A model generated the notes under the pieces. It had not been told where the DNA came from and ran no database searches. It worked only from the letters and a program-made list of their open reading frames with translations. Shown in pieces: positions 40,429 to 52,799 of a DNA stretch of 64,000 nt; the stretch's first letter is position 1; each line of letters opens with the position of its first letter. Both the position numbers and the translations under genes were made by a program. The DNA comes from Nothopassalora personata (taxonomy: Eukaryota > Ascomycota > Dothideomycetes > Mycosphaerellales > Mycosphaerellaceae), in the NCBI GenBank assembly GCA_033816765.1, contig CM066287.1, positions 186,001 to 250,000 on the forward strand, in the 5' to 3' direction.

Positions 40429-41385
40429 TGTCTACTAACCACCCTATGTAGGCCTATCCGAGTTGTGGTAGTATGGAGCGGTGCTTACGTAAGCAGGGGT
40501 ATTTGCCGGTCCCGGGACCGGGAAATTAGGTCACGTAACGAGTAGCGTAGTAGCTAGATAAAACAAGAGGATTAGCGGACCCTAAACCCCTATGCCCTCT
40601 ACTCGAGAGGCATAAATTGAATTGTTGCCTTAATGCTACGCTTACAATGCTTAACTGCGTAGTATATATCTTAATAGCTATACTAGGTCCTACTAGCTTA
40701 CCTAAATGTCTAATTAAACCTAAATGAAATTAAGGCAAGTTAGACCTAAGGGACCCCCTCTAAACCTAAGGTTAATCCAACCTATTAGTCGTTAATATAT
40801 CCTCCCCTATTACGAACCTGTCCTTAGGTTCTAAAGTAGTAAGCCCGGGCACTATAGGTAGCGTAGTTAGTCGCTACGAGCTAAGGTAGTCTTATAGTAG
40901 TAATGTCTACTAACTACCCTATGTAGCCCTGTCCGAGTTGTAGTAGTATAGAGCGGTGCTTACGTAAGTAGGGGTATTTGCCGGTCCCGGGACCGTGAAA
41001 TAAAGTCACGTGACGAGTAGCGTAGTAGCTAGATAAACAAGAAGATTAGCGGACCCTAAACCCCTATGCCCTCTACTCGAGAGGTATGAATTGAATTGTT
41101 ACCTTAATACTACGCTTACAATACTTGACTGCGTAGTATATATCTTAACAGCTATACTAGGTCCCGCTAGCTTACCTAAATGTCTAATTAAACCTAAATG
41201 AAATAGGGGCAAGTTAGACCTAAGGGACCCCCCCCCCTCTAAACCTAAGGTCGACATAACTAAACCTAAGGTTAACACAACTAATTAGTCGTTAATATAT
41301 CCTCCCCCATTACGAACCTGTCCTTAGGTTCTAAAGCAGTAAGCCCGGGCATTATAGGTAGCTTAGTTAGTCGCTGTAAGCTAAG
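40429..41385. repeat. Two tandem LTR-like units of 475 bp
   Basis: Units start at 40429 and 40904 with TGTCTACTAAC(C/T)ACCCTATGTAG and are highly similar over about 475 bp. The second is interrupted at its end by LTR-C and finishes at 43755-43775 (CTAAGGTGGTCTTATAGTAG). The first 369 bp of the unit are also found at 61407-61773. Each has TTACGTAAG and the palindrome CCGGTCCCGGGACCG. Changes between the units are mostly RIP-type transitions. Best read as LTRs of a gypsy-type family, in tandem without an interior. Confidence 0.7.
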
Positions 41386-41701
41386 TGTTACGGTTTAGAC
41401 CAATCACCGAAGAGCAGGAGCGATTCGGGTCTAACAAGCGGATCGCACACATCACGTGGCTACGACGAGAGCGATAACCCAGAGGGATCGGGCTCGTGAT
41501 AGCGCGACTCATGGTGGCCGATCGCACTCGTGCGGAGGCACTATATAGACGACGCTCTTTTACAAGTAGATAGGAGCTTCGTGCTCAACTCATTTCAAGT
41601 ATACACCATATACTGTTTGGGACCACTACCTTCTCAACGAGTCAGAGACATCACTGCAAAGATCCAAGCCCAGTTGGGATAACGTACAGCGGTTCCTAAC
41701 A
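41386..41701 (+). repeat. 5' LTR of LTR-C
   Basis: 316 bp with TATA element CTATATAGA at 41541-41549. Identical by eye to 43434-43749. Followed by ACTTTGAGCACC, similar to CTTTGAACGCC after the LTR-A LTR, the likely primer-binding site. Confidence 0.95.
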
Positions 41702-41727
41702 ACTTTGAGCACCACCACCAGGGCCCT

Positions 41728-42726
41728 TTGCATATGTCTGGGAGAGACGCTACCCGGAGTCCGTCACGACAACAGCCACAGTCAACTGGCATCACGGAAC
41801 GAATGAGCGAAATGTCGATTACAGGAAGCAGCAAGAACAACAACACTCCTATGGGTATGCTGAACCCATTGGACCACCACCGTGCACCTAAGGTGTCTAC
41901 GCCGGAGACGTTCGACGGGACCAAGGACAAACTGGAGGCTTTTCAACTGCAGGTTCAGTTGTACCTTCACTTCAACGCACACCAGTTTCAAGGCGAGGCC
42001 AGCAAGGTCTTGTACGCCGCATCCTTCCTACGAGGAAAAGCAGCTAGAGGATTCCGACCATACCTCAAGGACTGGCTACACAACCAGGGCGAGGGAGAAA
42101 CACCGAAAACGGAAACTCGAAAAATTTTCCACGACTACGACGAGTTTGAGACGAAACTCGATGATCTATACGGGATACCAAATGAGGAGGTATACGCCGA
42201 CCGACATATCCGACAACTTCGACAGACTACTTCTGTAGCGCTGTACGCCTCAGAATTCCAAGGATATGCCGCCGACCTGGAATGGAACGACGCAGCTTTG
42301 CGATCGCAGTTCTACCTCGGGCTGAAAGACAACGTCAAAGCCGAACTATCCCGAAACGCCAGCGTCGTTACGCTAGGGGCGATGATCAAGGCAGCAAAGG
42401 AGATCGACGAAAGGCTCCAGGAGTTGAGGTACGACCGACACGTACAGCCTGGATACCAGAGACCCGCCGCGGGCGGAAGAGGGGGCTTCAAGGCCAGAAG
42501 TCAGGACCCTAATGGTTACGGAGACCCAATGGAATTGGACGTAACGGAACGTAGGACAGGAAGGGGGCTGAAGAGCAAAGGTTCCACCTGCTACGTATGT
42601 GGCGAGCAAGGCCATTTTGCAAGGAACTGCAAGAAAAAGAACATGGTTAGCCGCGAGTTCAACGCAATGATTCGCGAAGAGAATACATACCAGGAATGCG
42701 AGAACTTCTTCTCGAAATCTGCCTAG
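41728..42726 (+). CDS. LTR-C Gag with CCHC zinc knuckle
   Basis: A frame of 332 residues starting 27 bases after the LTR. It has a retrotransposon gag domain (LEAFQLQVQLYLHFNAHQF, ASFLRGKAARGFRPYLKDW, IRQLRQTTSVALYASEFQGY) and the knuckle CYVCGEQGHFARNC, then ends shortly after at FFSKSA. It is shorter than LTR-A Gag because the acidic C-terminal part is missing. Intact Gag in an element without pol suggests it supplies or joins particles formed with an autonomous partner. Confidence 0.92.
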   Translation: MHMSGRDATRSPSRQQPQSTGITERMSEMSITGSSKNNNTPMGMLNPLDHHRAPKVSTPETFDGTKDKLEAFQLQVQLYLHFNAHQFQGEASKVLYAASFLRGKAARGFRPYLKDWLHNQGEGETPKTETRKIFHDYDEFETKLDDLYGIPNEEVYADRHIRQLRQTTSVALYASEFQGYAADLEWNDAALRSQFYLGLKDNVKAELSRNASVVTLGAMIKAAKEIDERLQELRYDRHVQPGYQRPAAGGRGGFKARSQDPNGYGDPMELDVTERRTGRGLKSKGSTCYVCGEQGHFARNCKKKNMVSREFNAMIREENTYQECENFFSKSA

Positions 42727-42836
42727 CAGAAACAACCTGAGGACAGCAAGGCATCAAACAGCGGCTTCTTGATTTGATGACCTAGGACACAGAAGTCAAC
42801 AACGCAAACGGACGAATGACCATTGGATACCACAAC

Positions 42837-43397
42837 TTACGAGGGATGGCCATCCGGCCATGAAAACGGAGAAGCAACGCCGGCTTCAAGAAGATCGTTC
42901 TCTAAACCAGGGAAGTCCGACAACTCAGGATCGTTGGGGTCGAACTCGGTGTTGGCCGCCAAGTGGCGCACCTGTTCCTCTACCTTCTTGTTGTTTTCGT
43001 CGCGAACCTTCCTGTTTCGTTCGATGCGATAACGGATTTCGTCTACTCTACGAAGGAGGGCAAGGGCCTGCGCGGTTATCCTTTCCGCGTCCTTCTCGTC
43101 CCTCACGATCTTCTCGGACAACTCATCGACGACACGGTCCAACCGAACAAGAGAGGTCGAAACGCAGGAATTGCCGTTGCGCGTGCATTTGGCGCAGGAC
43201 ATGATGGAGAAGTCGGCGATGACAACACAACAGGAGTTGGTTTTGGCGCAGTTCTCGCAGGGATATGGCGGGAAGAGAGGATTCGCAAAGATACGTGCGA
43301 GACGACGATTGCGGGATGAAGTGCTCGTAGATGACATGGCGAAGTTGCAATTGCGGAGGGAATTTGGACGAACACCGCTCTTTATGACTAATGACAC
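42837..43397 (-). CDS. Antisense accessory ORF of LTR-C: double CX2CX6C cluster and coiled coil
   Basis: A frame of 186 residues on the strand opposite to gag. After a basic start (RNRRLARIF) come two clusters, CENCAKTNSCC (residues 47-57) and CAKCTRNGNSC (68-78), each CX2CX6C, ten residues apart. A charged helix likely to coil follows (VRLDRVVDELSEKIVRDEK, ALALLRRVDEIRYRIERNRK), and then an acidic tail. The architecture matches the antisense genes of LTR-A relatives and LTR-B. Translation could start at residue 21 (MSSTSTSS). The end lies about 110 bp from the gag stop, tail to tail. Zinc binding is inferred from the cysteines; role unknown. Confidence 0.75.
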   Translation of the reverse strand: MSLVIKSGVRPNSLRNCNFAMSSTSTSSRNRRLARIFANPLFPPYPCENCAKTNSCCVVIADFSIMSCAKCTRNGNSCVSTSLVRLDRVVDELSEKIVRDEKDAERITAQALALLRRVDEIRYRIERNRKVRDENNKKVEEQVRHLAANTEFDPNDPELSDFPGLENDLLEAGVASPFSWPDGHPS

Positions 43398-43433
43398 GTG
43401 ATCGCTGGGACATCGATCTTAGGAGGGGGATGG

Positions 43434-43749
43434 TGTTACGGTTTAGACCAATCACCGAAGAGCAGGAGCGATTCGGGTCTAACAAGCGGATCGCACACAT
43501 CACGTGGCTACGACGAGAGCGATAACCCAGAGGGATCGGGCTCGTGATAGCGCGACTCATGGTGGCCGATCGCACTCGTGCGGAGGCACTATATAGACGA
43601 CGCTCTTTTACAAGTAGATAGGAGCTTCGTGCTCAACTCATTTCAAGTATACACCATATACTGTTTGGGACCACTACCTTCTCAACGAGTCAGAGACATC
43701 ACTGCAAAGATCCAAGCCCAGTTGGGATAACGTACAGCGGTTCCTAACA
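43434..43749 (+). repeat. 3' LTR of LTR-C
   Basis: 316 bp, identical by eye to 41386-41701, preceded by a polypurine tract and followed by the target duplication CTAAG. Confidence 0.95.
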
Positions 43750-43775
43750 CTAAGGTGGTCTTATAGTAGTATAGT

Positions 43776-46700
43776 AGCTCACCCTACTATTTAGCTTAAC
43801 ATATAAGATGTTAGGCAGTCCTAGGGCCTACTAGCGACAGTTTATAAAGATCGAAACGATCCTTCTAATAGAGACCGTAATAATAACGTTAATAACCGCG
43901 ACTCGCATCCGTCGTACTGTACTAACGTATGCTACGAAACTAGCGAGGTAATAGGTAGCTATGTTAGCATTAATCGAGCGGGCTAGATAGTCGAATAACG
44001 TAAACGCCACTTATGAGACAAGTGAGCGTTAGTACTAGTAACCTAATAAATCTAAAGACGAGTCTACCGCGTAGCTAGAAGGTAAGTTAAGGGAAGATAA
44101 GTAACTATAAGAAATAAGTAAGATCTAAGGACTAGAAGCAACTATACCCGAAGCATTAGAACTAGAATTAGAACTAGAATTAGAACTAGAATTAGAACTA
44201 GAATCCTATAGGCTATAGCTGTAGCCGGAAATCAACTAGAAACTAGGAGCCTATAAACCCGTACTAACTACTTAGGTCCACTCAATCTTATACAACTCCT
44301 TTATCTAGACCCACTCGTTGTCGTAGCTAACACTAGTCTTACTAGACGCGTCCCTAAGTAGCTAGCTAGTGAAGTTCCTATAGTAGTTGCGGAAGAAGCT
44401 CTTATTACGCCCTTCGCTTATAAAGCACATCTACTCGAGAGTAGTAACTAAGCTAAGCTACTTATCTATCAATTTTATAGCTCGGAGGCGCTAATTATGC
44501 ATCTTCTTATAGAAGAGCTCCGAGTCTAGGCGGACCGTAGCATTAAGCTACCTCCTAGCATTAAGGATAACTTCGTTGTCGTTCTAAGACTTTAAACCCG
44601 CTAGGGCATCGGATAGAGGGCTAATGCTACTAAGGTGTACGGCCGTAGGGAAAGGATAGCCGGGTACTAGGCGTCGATACTTAAACCCTATAGCGCTCTT
44701 ACTTAGCGTCTTAAAGTCACGATAGAGGTCTATCACCTAGTGCATGCTCTAGCTTCTCTAGAGTTTAAGATAGTCGTCGTCGCGGATCTTAATAAAGTAA
44801 GGGTTAATCTAACGTAGTGTCCTCTTATGTGCGGCCTACCTTATTAGAACGCCTATAGTAGTTACCCGCATTTGCCTAGCGCTTAGGTCCTCTCTAAACT
44901 AGCTAATGCTATTCTTACTTAGGTAATTCTAGACCCTAACCGAGAAGAAACGCTTAAATCGGCCGTCTTCTATATAGTCGTTAATCTAGCACTACTAGAT
45001 AAACTCTCTAGCATTCCCTTACTTATAAAAACCGTGTAAAAACTCCGGCCTACTAGTGCCCTCTAAGTTAAGAGAGTACAGTATATTAAGCCGGTTACTA
45101 GTCTAAGAGTTTTCAATTTCGAGGTTTAAGTCGACCCTAGCATACTGTACTATAGTGTTCGCGTCACCCCCCTAATAAGCCCTATTAAAGCTAAAAATCG
45201 TAAGCCTAGGGAAGGAGATGAACCGAGTACAGTACTAAGGGTGCAGCGCTACTTATAAGAGCTATAGCCCGGGGTCTTGTCGCATAATCTATTAGCTTAG
45301 AGAATACTACATGTTCTAGTAGACGCCGCCGTTACTAACCTTATTCAATTCTCGTAGGTGCTATCGGTACACGTCGAATTCTCGACTTATTATTTCTCTA
45401 ACTGTTTTAACCCGCGGCGCCAGTTTAGCGTTATTATACTAGTATAGCATGTTACTATTAATGTAGGTACCGGTGCTATTAAGATCGGCTTAGTTAGCTT
45501 TATTAATGCCGAATTTGTTGAGGATCTAGTTATAGTTAGTATGCGTAACGATACTACTCGTAGTACCGACTTTACCTCGAACGCGGAGGTAGCTAAGTGG
45601 GTTAATAGTCTTCTAACTACGCTTATTAGGGCAAAACCACGACCTATTCTTTACCTTAATAGCTGAAAAACTCTTACCTTTAAAGAGCTAGTCTTAGACC
45701 TTAAGCGCGGGCTCACATAGGGTATTAGCGGTAATACCGGGATTCGTAATAAAGTAGAGGGCCTTATAGTAGAAATCTCGAACATACTAATCGTACATTA
45801 TAGCGCTAACCTTACTATCCCTCTTAAGAACGTCCGAGATAGCATATTCGAGCATCTTAAGGCCCGCCATCCGGTACTTAGGTAGCTAGTTAATGCTATC
45901 TACATTAATTGAGTTTCTAAACTTAATACTATAGTACCGCTTATTATAGGTGCAGTTAGCGCGCTTAATCCGGAGGGCCTCGTCTTCTTATAGGATCTAA
46001 TCCTTAAAGACTAATACATCCCTAATTATAGCTAAAGGTAACATAGTAAGTATCGGATTGCTATTCTTACTTAAGGCCGGAGTGGATCGTAGGGTACTAA
46101 CCGGTGTACCTAGCGGACTGCCCTCGCGTATAGGTACGCCGTCTAGCGTTCGGTTAGGCGAGGATCGAGTAGGCGTAGTTATACCCTCACCTATACTCTC
46201 GCCTATACGGAGCTACTTAAGTCGACTCGACTTACGACCGCCTCTCGATAGGACTGTAGGCTAGGTAGAAGCTAGTAGTAGAGTTAGCGTAGTACTCTTT
46301 ACACGTCCTTTACCTTTACTACCCGGTAGTAGCTAACGTAGCTATTGCTAGCTAGATGGTCTAGGTTAATCTATGCTGTCCTCTAGGGACGCGGACTTCT
46401 TAGTAATAGTACCCTCTATAAAGTATAGAAGGCTATCCTTATAGACGGCTAGGCGGTGTCTTCTAATAATCTCCCTACTCTTAGCCGATTACGGATTAAT
46501 GCTACGTGCTTTAGCCTCCCTATCGCACCGGGTAAGATTACTAGGCTCTAGAATTCGCTTACGATCTATGCCCTTACGGCCGATCCTTATACGCTAAATT
46601 AATGCCCTCTATATTCTACTAATAGCCCTACTATAGTCTAGGTACTTATTAATAAAGGCCGTAAACTGGCGGCGCCCGCTGTTAGTACTATAAAGCTCGG

Positions 46701-47607
46701 AGATAACGCGTCGATTAAGAATCTTATTGTCTATCTACTATAGCTAGTAGCGGGTAAGCGTAGCTCGAAGAGTCTTCTCTCGGTTACGAATCTCTAAACC
46801 GGTCTTACGAATCTTACTAACGATAGGAAATAAGACATCGAGCTTCTTATTACTAAGGAATTTATCCTAGTAGCTCTTACCTATACCGCTCTTAACTTCC
46901 TCGAAAAACAGGTTAACCTAGACGGAGTAGTCTTCGAACACCTTCTCGAAGCCCTTATAGAAGTCCTTTAACACCTTAACCTACTTCTAAGGACTAAGCT
47001 CCCGGAACATAACATTAGCGGCGGACTTTGGCGTATTCGTATTAGTAAGGACATACTTAACGTTATCCCGTAGACGAAGGGACTCGAACAAGGTCTAAGG
47101 TAGGCGGGTAAGCCTAGTAATAGTACTAGTAAGCGCTATACTCGAGCTAGCCGGGCGTAACGATAGACTAGCCGAAGCTATAATAACTAGGATTCGCTAG
47201 TAGTAAGATCGTAAGAGCTAGCTATCTCGTAGTGCTACTCTAGAGTGTTAGTAAGCTTTAAAAGCTTAGTGTTAGGTAGGAGCTTTAAAGAAGGTTAAGG
47301 TCGTAAAGAGAGAGAGGCTAAAGAACCGTCTAATATGTGTAGTAGTAGTAGATGGATGTGTTAGTAGCTCTAGTAATAGTATTAGTATTTAAAGAAAAGG
47401 AGAGGAAGTAGTAGGTAGAGAGCTATACTTAAGTATACCTCTTAGCGTATGTCCCTATAACCGTTATAAGGTAGTAGCGCCGAGACCGGTCTTATAAGCG
47501 GTAAGAGTAGTGCTATTAAGGTCACACTAAAGGTCCGATAACCCTACATGTAACGGAAAACTAGTGCTAGTAACTACCTAGGTAAGCATTCGGTAGGGGT
47601 ATACTAC
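43776..47607 (-). mobile_element. RIP-degraded element of unknown class
   Basis: 3.8 kb of TpA-rich sequence. On the minus strand a long frame is readable through RIP stops, roughly 46.3 down to 44.2 kb: for example REIISREFDVYR*HLREL, QDPGL*LL*VALHP, TRFISFPRLTIFSFN and ARVDLNLEIENS. It is not reverse transcriptase, integrase or a transposase that I can name. A 12-bp repeat TTAGAACTAGAA occurs four times at 44157-44204 and would encode Ser-Ser-Asn repeats. A DNA transposon or the accessory protein of one is possible. The second LTR-B copy is inserted at its right end. Confidence 0.4.
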
Positions 47608-48999
47608 TATAAGGGGTAGCCTAGTAGCTAACCCTTACATGTAGCCTTACATATAATATACGGTCGCGACCGGCTACTAAGCCGTACGTAACACGCATAC
47701 GTACACCTTGCGACGCGTAATGCGTCTTAAACAAAAGGTAAGAATTAGTTTATCTACGACTGGAGGTCGTGGGCGTGCTATACATTACGACATCCCTTAA
47801 TAGTTCTAATTCTTCTCTTCGTTACAATCTATACACGCTATAGAGTCCGAACGCGACGATAGCAGCGCTACGCCTACGGCTCCCCTAAGCCCTAGGGCCT
47901 AGTAATAAGCGAGGCGTGTAGCCTTAGTCGTAAGGAGGGATGCCCTTCGGGTAGAGGTTAAGGAGAAGGAGATATAGAGGGAGATTAAACAGTTAGAGAT
48001 CTTACGGGACGTAAGCGTGCCGCCGGCGGACCCTTAGGGCGAATCCGGCGGAGAACCATCCCCTACTCCCCCTCCTCTATCTATAGTAACTAACGATAAT
48101 ATCGTAGCTCGAGGCGCGGTCGCGTCGTATACGACACGTTTACGTCTTAAAGAACCTACGCCTTTTAGAGGGGACTCGATTAAGAAAGCACGGGTATTCC
48201 TAAGGGAGCTCTCTCTTATCTTTACCCTCTTAGGTGGCACGTATGCGACGAACGAGTTAAAGGTCCTATATAGGGTTATGTACCTAAGCGGAGAGGCAAG
48301 TAAGCGATAGTACGCTAACTATAGCGTCCTTAACCTTAAAGGGTATATATACTAGGACTTTAAGGAGTTCTATCGAGACGTATACGGTAACTCTATAAAC
48401 CGCGTACTTAACGTAATGTTAGAGTACGAGGCGGTAAAATAGGAGGATAACTAGATAGTGCGTTAGTTTACGACTAAGCTAGATGTTATAGAGGATTAGT
48501 TAGGGGACTATACGGAGGCGTAACGCGTGCGACACATGCTCGCTAAGCTTACGCCTAGCCTACGGTCCGTAATCGTTAAGTTTTATAACATCCTAACAAC
48601 TAGAGAGGAACTAGTAATCCTAGCTTCGCGCATTAAAAGTACGGAGCGTAGTAGCGGAGGGTACGACCGCGGGCAGTATAGTCGCCGTAGGCGAGAGACT
48701 AAGGGCGACTAAGGGCGAAGCGATCGTAGCTCGAAGTAGTAGAAGCATAGTTAGGCGTCGCGCGACCCGGGTACGAGTTACTAGCGGGACGCCGGCGGAT
48801 CGTCTATAACCTTCGATAGGACTAAAGCGGAGTGCTATAGATGCTATAAGAAGGGTCACATTAAGACGGATTGCCCGAATAGGCACCTATAGAAGGACCG
48901 TAACGCGTAAGCGGTTCGTAGGGTAGACGCTACGAAGGCTCTAACTAAGAAGGGCAGCGACTAGGGAAAAGGTAGAGGACTAGAAGTGGGTCGCTCCTA

Positions 49000-51900
49000 A
49001 GTCCGAGTTTTCCTAAAGTCGACCCTTTAAGGCGAGTAGATGCGTGTCTAGCGCGTTACTTACGAGGCGTAGTCGAGACTCGTAAGGGCTTTCGCGAGGC
49101 TACGTTTCTCCTAGATGACTATACGGATCTTAGCCTAGTGTTATATAAGTATGTACTCCGATATTAAATGTAACCTATTAATAGGGTAAGGCTACCGAAG
49201 TTAGAGTCGTATACGCATAACCTAGGGTATTGCTACGGCGCCTTTACGGTTCGGCTACGACTCGCTAATAACGCGGGAGTAGAGCGCGTAAGTAACGCTA
49301 TCTACTACGCGGTACCTATAGGTAGGCCCTTAGTAATTTTAGGTAGACCCTAGAGGCACCGTAATCGGATCGTAAAGAGCGATTATAAGAACTAGTGGTA
49401 CTACGGTATAGAGACGCCTACGATTTAGTAGCGTAACGTACGCGAGTTCCTTAGGGATCTCGAGAGCTTAAAGTAGGTTTATACGATAAGTATTCGGGCT
49501 ATTACTATAGCAGTACCCGAAGGAGAGGGCCCCTCGTAGCCTAAAGAATTTGTAGACTTCCGAGATATATACGTACCTAATAAGTAGGCGAAGCGCAAGA
49601 TGCCCGACGGGGTTAAGTATGCGATTAATCTCGTTAAAGGAAAGAAACCCCCTTTTAAGCCGCTATACTACTAGTCCTTAACTAAGCTAGAGGCCTTAAA
49701 GGAGTACCTTACGTAAGCAATAGAGAAGGGGTGGATTAGGCGATTCGTAAGCGAGGCGGGTGCGCCTATCCTATTCGTGCTAAAGAAGAATAGTACTCTT
49801 AGGCTCTATGTAGATTATAGAGGCCTAAATAAGATTATAGTAAAGAACCGGTACCTACTGCCCCTAATTAGTAAGACCTTAGATAGGCTATAGGGCGCTA
49901 GGCTCTTTACTATAATCGACCTATAGGATGCCTACTACCGTATTCCTATTAAGCGAGGCGATAAGTAGAAGACTACGTTTCGCACGCGATACGGACACTA
50001 CGAGTACCTAGTAATACCGTTCGGGTTAACTAACGCACTAGTAACCTTTTAAGGGTATATTAATAAGGCGCTAACCGGCTTAGTTAATAACATTTACGTA
50101 GTCTACCTAGATAATATCCTTATCTACAGCGAGACGCGTAAGGTACACGTGCGAGCCGTACGCGAAGTGCTTACAAGGCTACGGAAGTTTACTCTATTCG
50201 TAAACCCTAAGAAGTGTCGCTTCTTCTAGAAGAATGCCGAGTTCCTAAGATTTATCGTAAGCGTCGTAGGCATATCGATAGATAGGAGTAGGGTAGCCGT
50301 AATCGAGGAATAGCCTACGCCTACGAGTTTTTATAAGGTTCAATCCTTCCTAGGATTCTATAACTTCTATAGGCGCTTTATCGAAGGGTACTCGAGGATT
50401 GCGAAGCTATTAATAGACCTACTAAAGGGATGTAAGAATAGTAAGAAGCAAGGGCCTCTTATATAGTCCGCTTACGAGGAGTAAGCGTTCTAACGGCTAA
50501 AAGCTAGGTTCCTCGGAGCACCTATCCTAAGGCACTTCGATCCTTCGTTACGTACGAGGGTTAAGACGGATGCCTTAGGCTTTACGATTGTAGGCATTAT
50601 CTCTTAGCTATTTAGGACTAAGTAGCATCTAATTGCCTTCTATTTACGTAAGATAATACTAGCCGAGTGCAACTACGAGACGCACGATTAGGAGCTACTT
50701 ATAGTAGTTAAGGCTTTTAAGTATTAGAGGCTATACTTAGAGGGCGCTACGTATACGGTACGAGTACTAGTCGACTACGCTAACCTATAGGGCTTTATAA
50801 TAGTAAAGTAGCTAAATAGGCGGTAAGCTCGATAGGCTACGTTCCTACAGTCTTTTAATTTTATAGTAGAGCATCGGCCGGGTAAGACTAACCTAGCCGA
50901 CGCGCCTTCGAGACGTAGTAACTACGTAGCTATAACGTAATAAACTTCGAACTTGCTACCTACCTTATAAAGTAAGCTATCTTTCTAGAAGGAGTCTCTA
51001 GAAGGGATAAGCGAGCCGACGGTAAAGCGCGTACTTACTACCTACGAGGCGATGTAGGGCGACATAGGCGCGGTAATAGTAGTGCGGAGAGGTAACCTTC
51101 CCTATTAAGATAAGCCGTCGTTACTAGTAGTAGTGTGCGCTATAGTAATATAGGGTTAAGCTTATAGCTCGACGGGTAAGTTAATCCTACTCTTAATAAA
51201 GATCGCGTAGTAGTAAGACGACTAGTGTATCGTATGCTTAGCGTAGGCGCTAAGCGCGAGGGACGCTAAGGGATAGTATATAAAGGATAACCTTATGTAC
51301 TACGGAGACGCGATCGTAGTACCTAGGGATCACGTAATTAGGTCGCATCTAATTCGCATATACTACGACGACGTCCTCGCGGGTTACTTTAGAAGGACTA
51401 AGACTAAAGAGCTATTATAACGTAATTATTAGTAGGACTTACTTAGTACGGACGTAAAGCAATACGTCTAAGCCTATAGAACCTACTAGGGTTCGAAGGC
51501 TAAACGCTATCGACCCTATAGTAGACTATAACCGCTTCCTAGACCGGAGCGGCCGTAGTAGGAAATCACTATAGATTTTATTACGGACCTACCTCTAAGT
51601 ACGCGAGCCGGTTACGTATATAATGCGATCCTAGTAATAGTCAATCGCTACTTAAAAATGAGCTTATATATCCCGACGACGAAGACTTGTATAGCCGTAG
51701 AGCTTACGAGGCTCCTACGAGACGAAGTCGTACGACACTATAGTGTCCCGTTAGGCATAGTAAGCGACCGAGGTCCGGTCTTCACTAGTTAGTTTTAGAG
51801 TAACTTCTACTTCGAGGCGCGTGTAAAGCGTAAGCTATCTACGGCCTTTTACCCTTAGATAGACGGCTAAACTAAGAGGGTAAACTAAACCCTCGAACAA

Positions 51901-52620
51901 TATCTTCGTTATTACTATAGTAACAATTAAACTGAGTAGGCTAAGTAGCTTACAGTTACTAAATTCGTAGCTAACAATAGCATCTAGCTAACACTACGCA
52001 TAAGTCCGTTCGAGATAGCGCACGGTTAGCGACCTAAGATTGCCCCTACACTAACTGGATCTCGAGACGAGACCTAGGGGGGAGAAGTACTAGTAGCGGT
52101 AATAGCTGCGAGTCGCATGCGAAAACTACGCGCTATACTCGAGGAGCGATAGAAGGCTATAGTAGAAAGCTAGGCTCGCTACTATAATAAGACCTACTAA
52201 GCTAAGACCTACCGCGCAGGTAACTTAGTCCTATTATTAACGAAGAACCTTAAGTTAGTAGTGCTAAAGAAGAAGATAGGTCCGAAGTTTATTAGCCTAT
52301 ACTGCATTACGGACGCTATCGGTTCGTAGGCGTACCGCCTAGCGCTACTAGCCGACTTAAGGCTCTATAACGTCTTCTATGTCTCTCTCCTTGAGCCGTA
52401 TATCGGTAGCAATAAGGATGGACCCGTACCCCCTCTAGCTAATAAGGACGGAGAGTATAAGGTAGAGGTAGTGCTAGATAGGCGTAAGCGTAAGGGTAAG
52501 CTATAGTATCTAGTCTAGTAGAAGGACTAGCTAGAGGAGTATAATAGCTAGGAACCGGTAGAGGGCGTCGCGAATGCGGATCGCATAGTAGCCGACTATA
52601 AGGCGTTAAGGAGAAGTAAA
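49000..52620 (+). pseudogene. RIP-killed LTR-B pol
   Basis: Translation follows the young copy closely: TPTTFHEVQSFLGF appears as a decayed [14 protein letters not shown], and the RT site reads YLDNIL in place of YLDDIL. Tryptophan and glutamine codons are replaced by stops throughout. Near 52070 the frame passes through GACCTAGGGGGGAGAAG without the shift found in the young copy, so it is the better guide to the original reading frame at the integrase end. Confidence 0.85.
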
Positions 52621-52799
52621 TAAGACTAGCATAGGAGCACTAGAGTATAAACAAAACCTTTCTTAACTATAAACAAAATAAAAGCTAAAGAGTAGCGCGC
52701 CTACTAGGGGCTACGTAGAGTAGTAGTAGGCGAGGAGCCCGCGAGTAGCGTGTAAGGCGAACGCCTTAGTTATCGTTACGTAGTAACTTAGGTAGGAAC

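Larger units (their letters stand above)
41386..43749 (+). mobile_element. LTR-C: short, gag-only LTR retrotransposon with target duplication CTAAG
   Basis: 2364 bp in total. LTRs of 316 bp at 41386-41701 and 43434-43749 read as identical (TGTTACGG...CCTAACA), flanked by CTAAG at 41381-41385 and 43750-43754. Inside are a gag gene (plus strand) and an ORF on the opposite strand. Protease, RT, RNase H and integrase are absent, so it must be mobilised by an autonomous relative such as an LTR-A-type element, to whose Gag and LTR termini it is related. A purine tract AGGAGGGGGATGG (43421-43433) abuts the 3' LTR. No RIP is visible. Confidence 0.95.

Noticed and set aside
46058..46264. Plus-strand ORF of 68 residues in the unidentified element
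   Set aside because: The traceable coding frame in this region is on the minus strand. This short ORF is chance, made possible by preserved CpG-rich codons.
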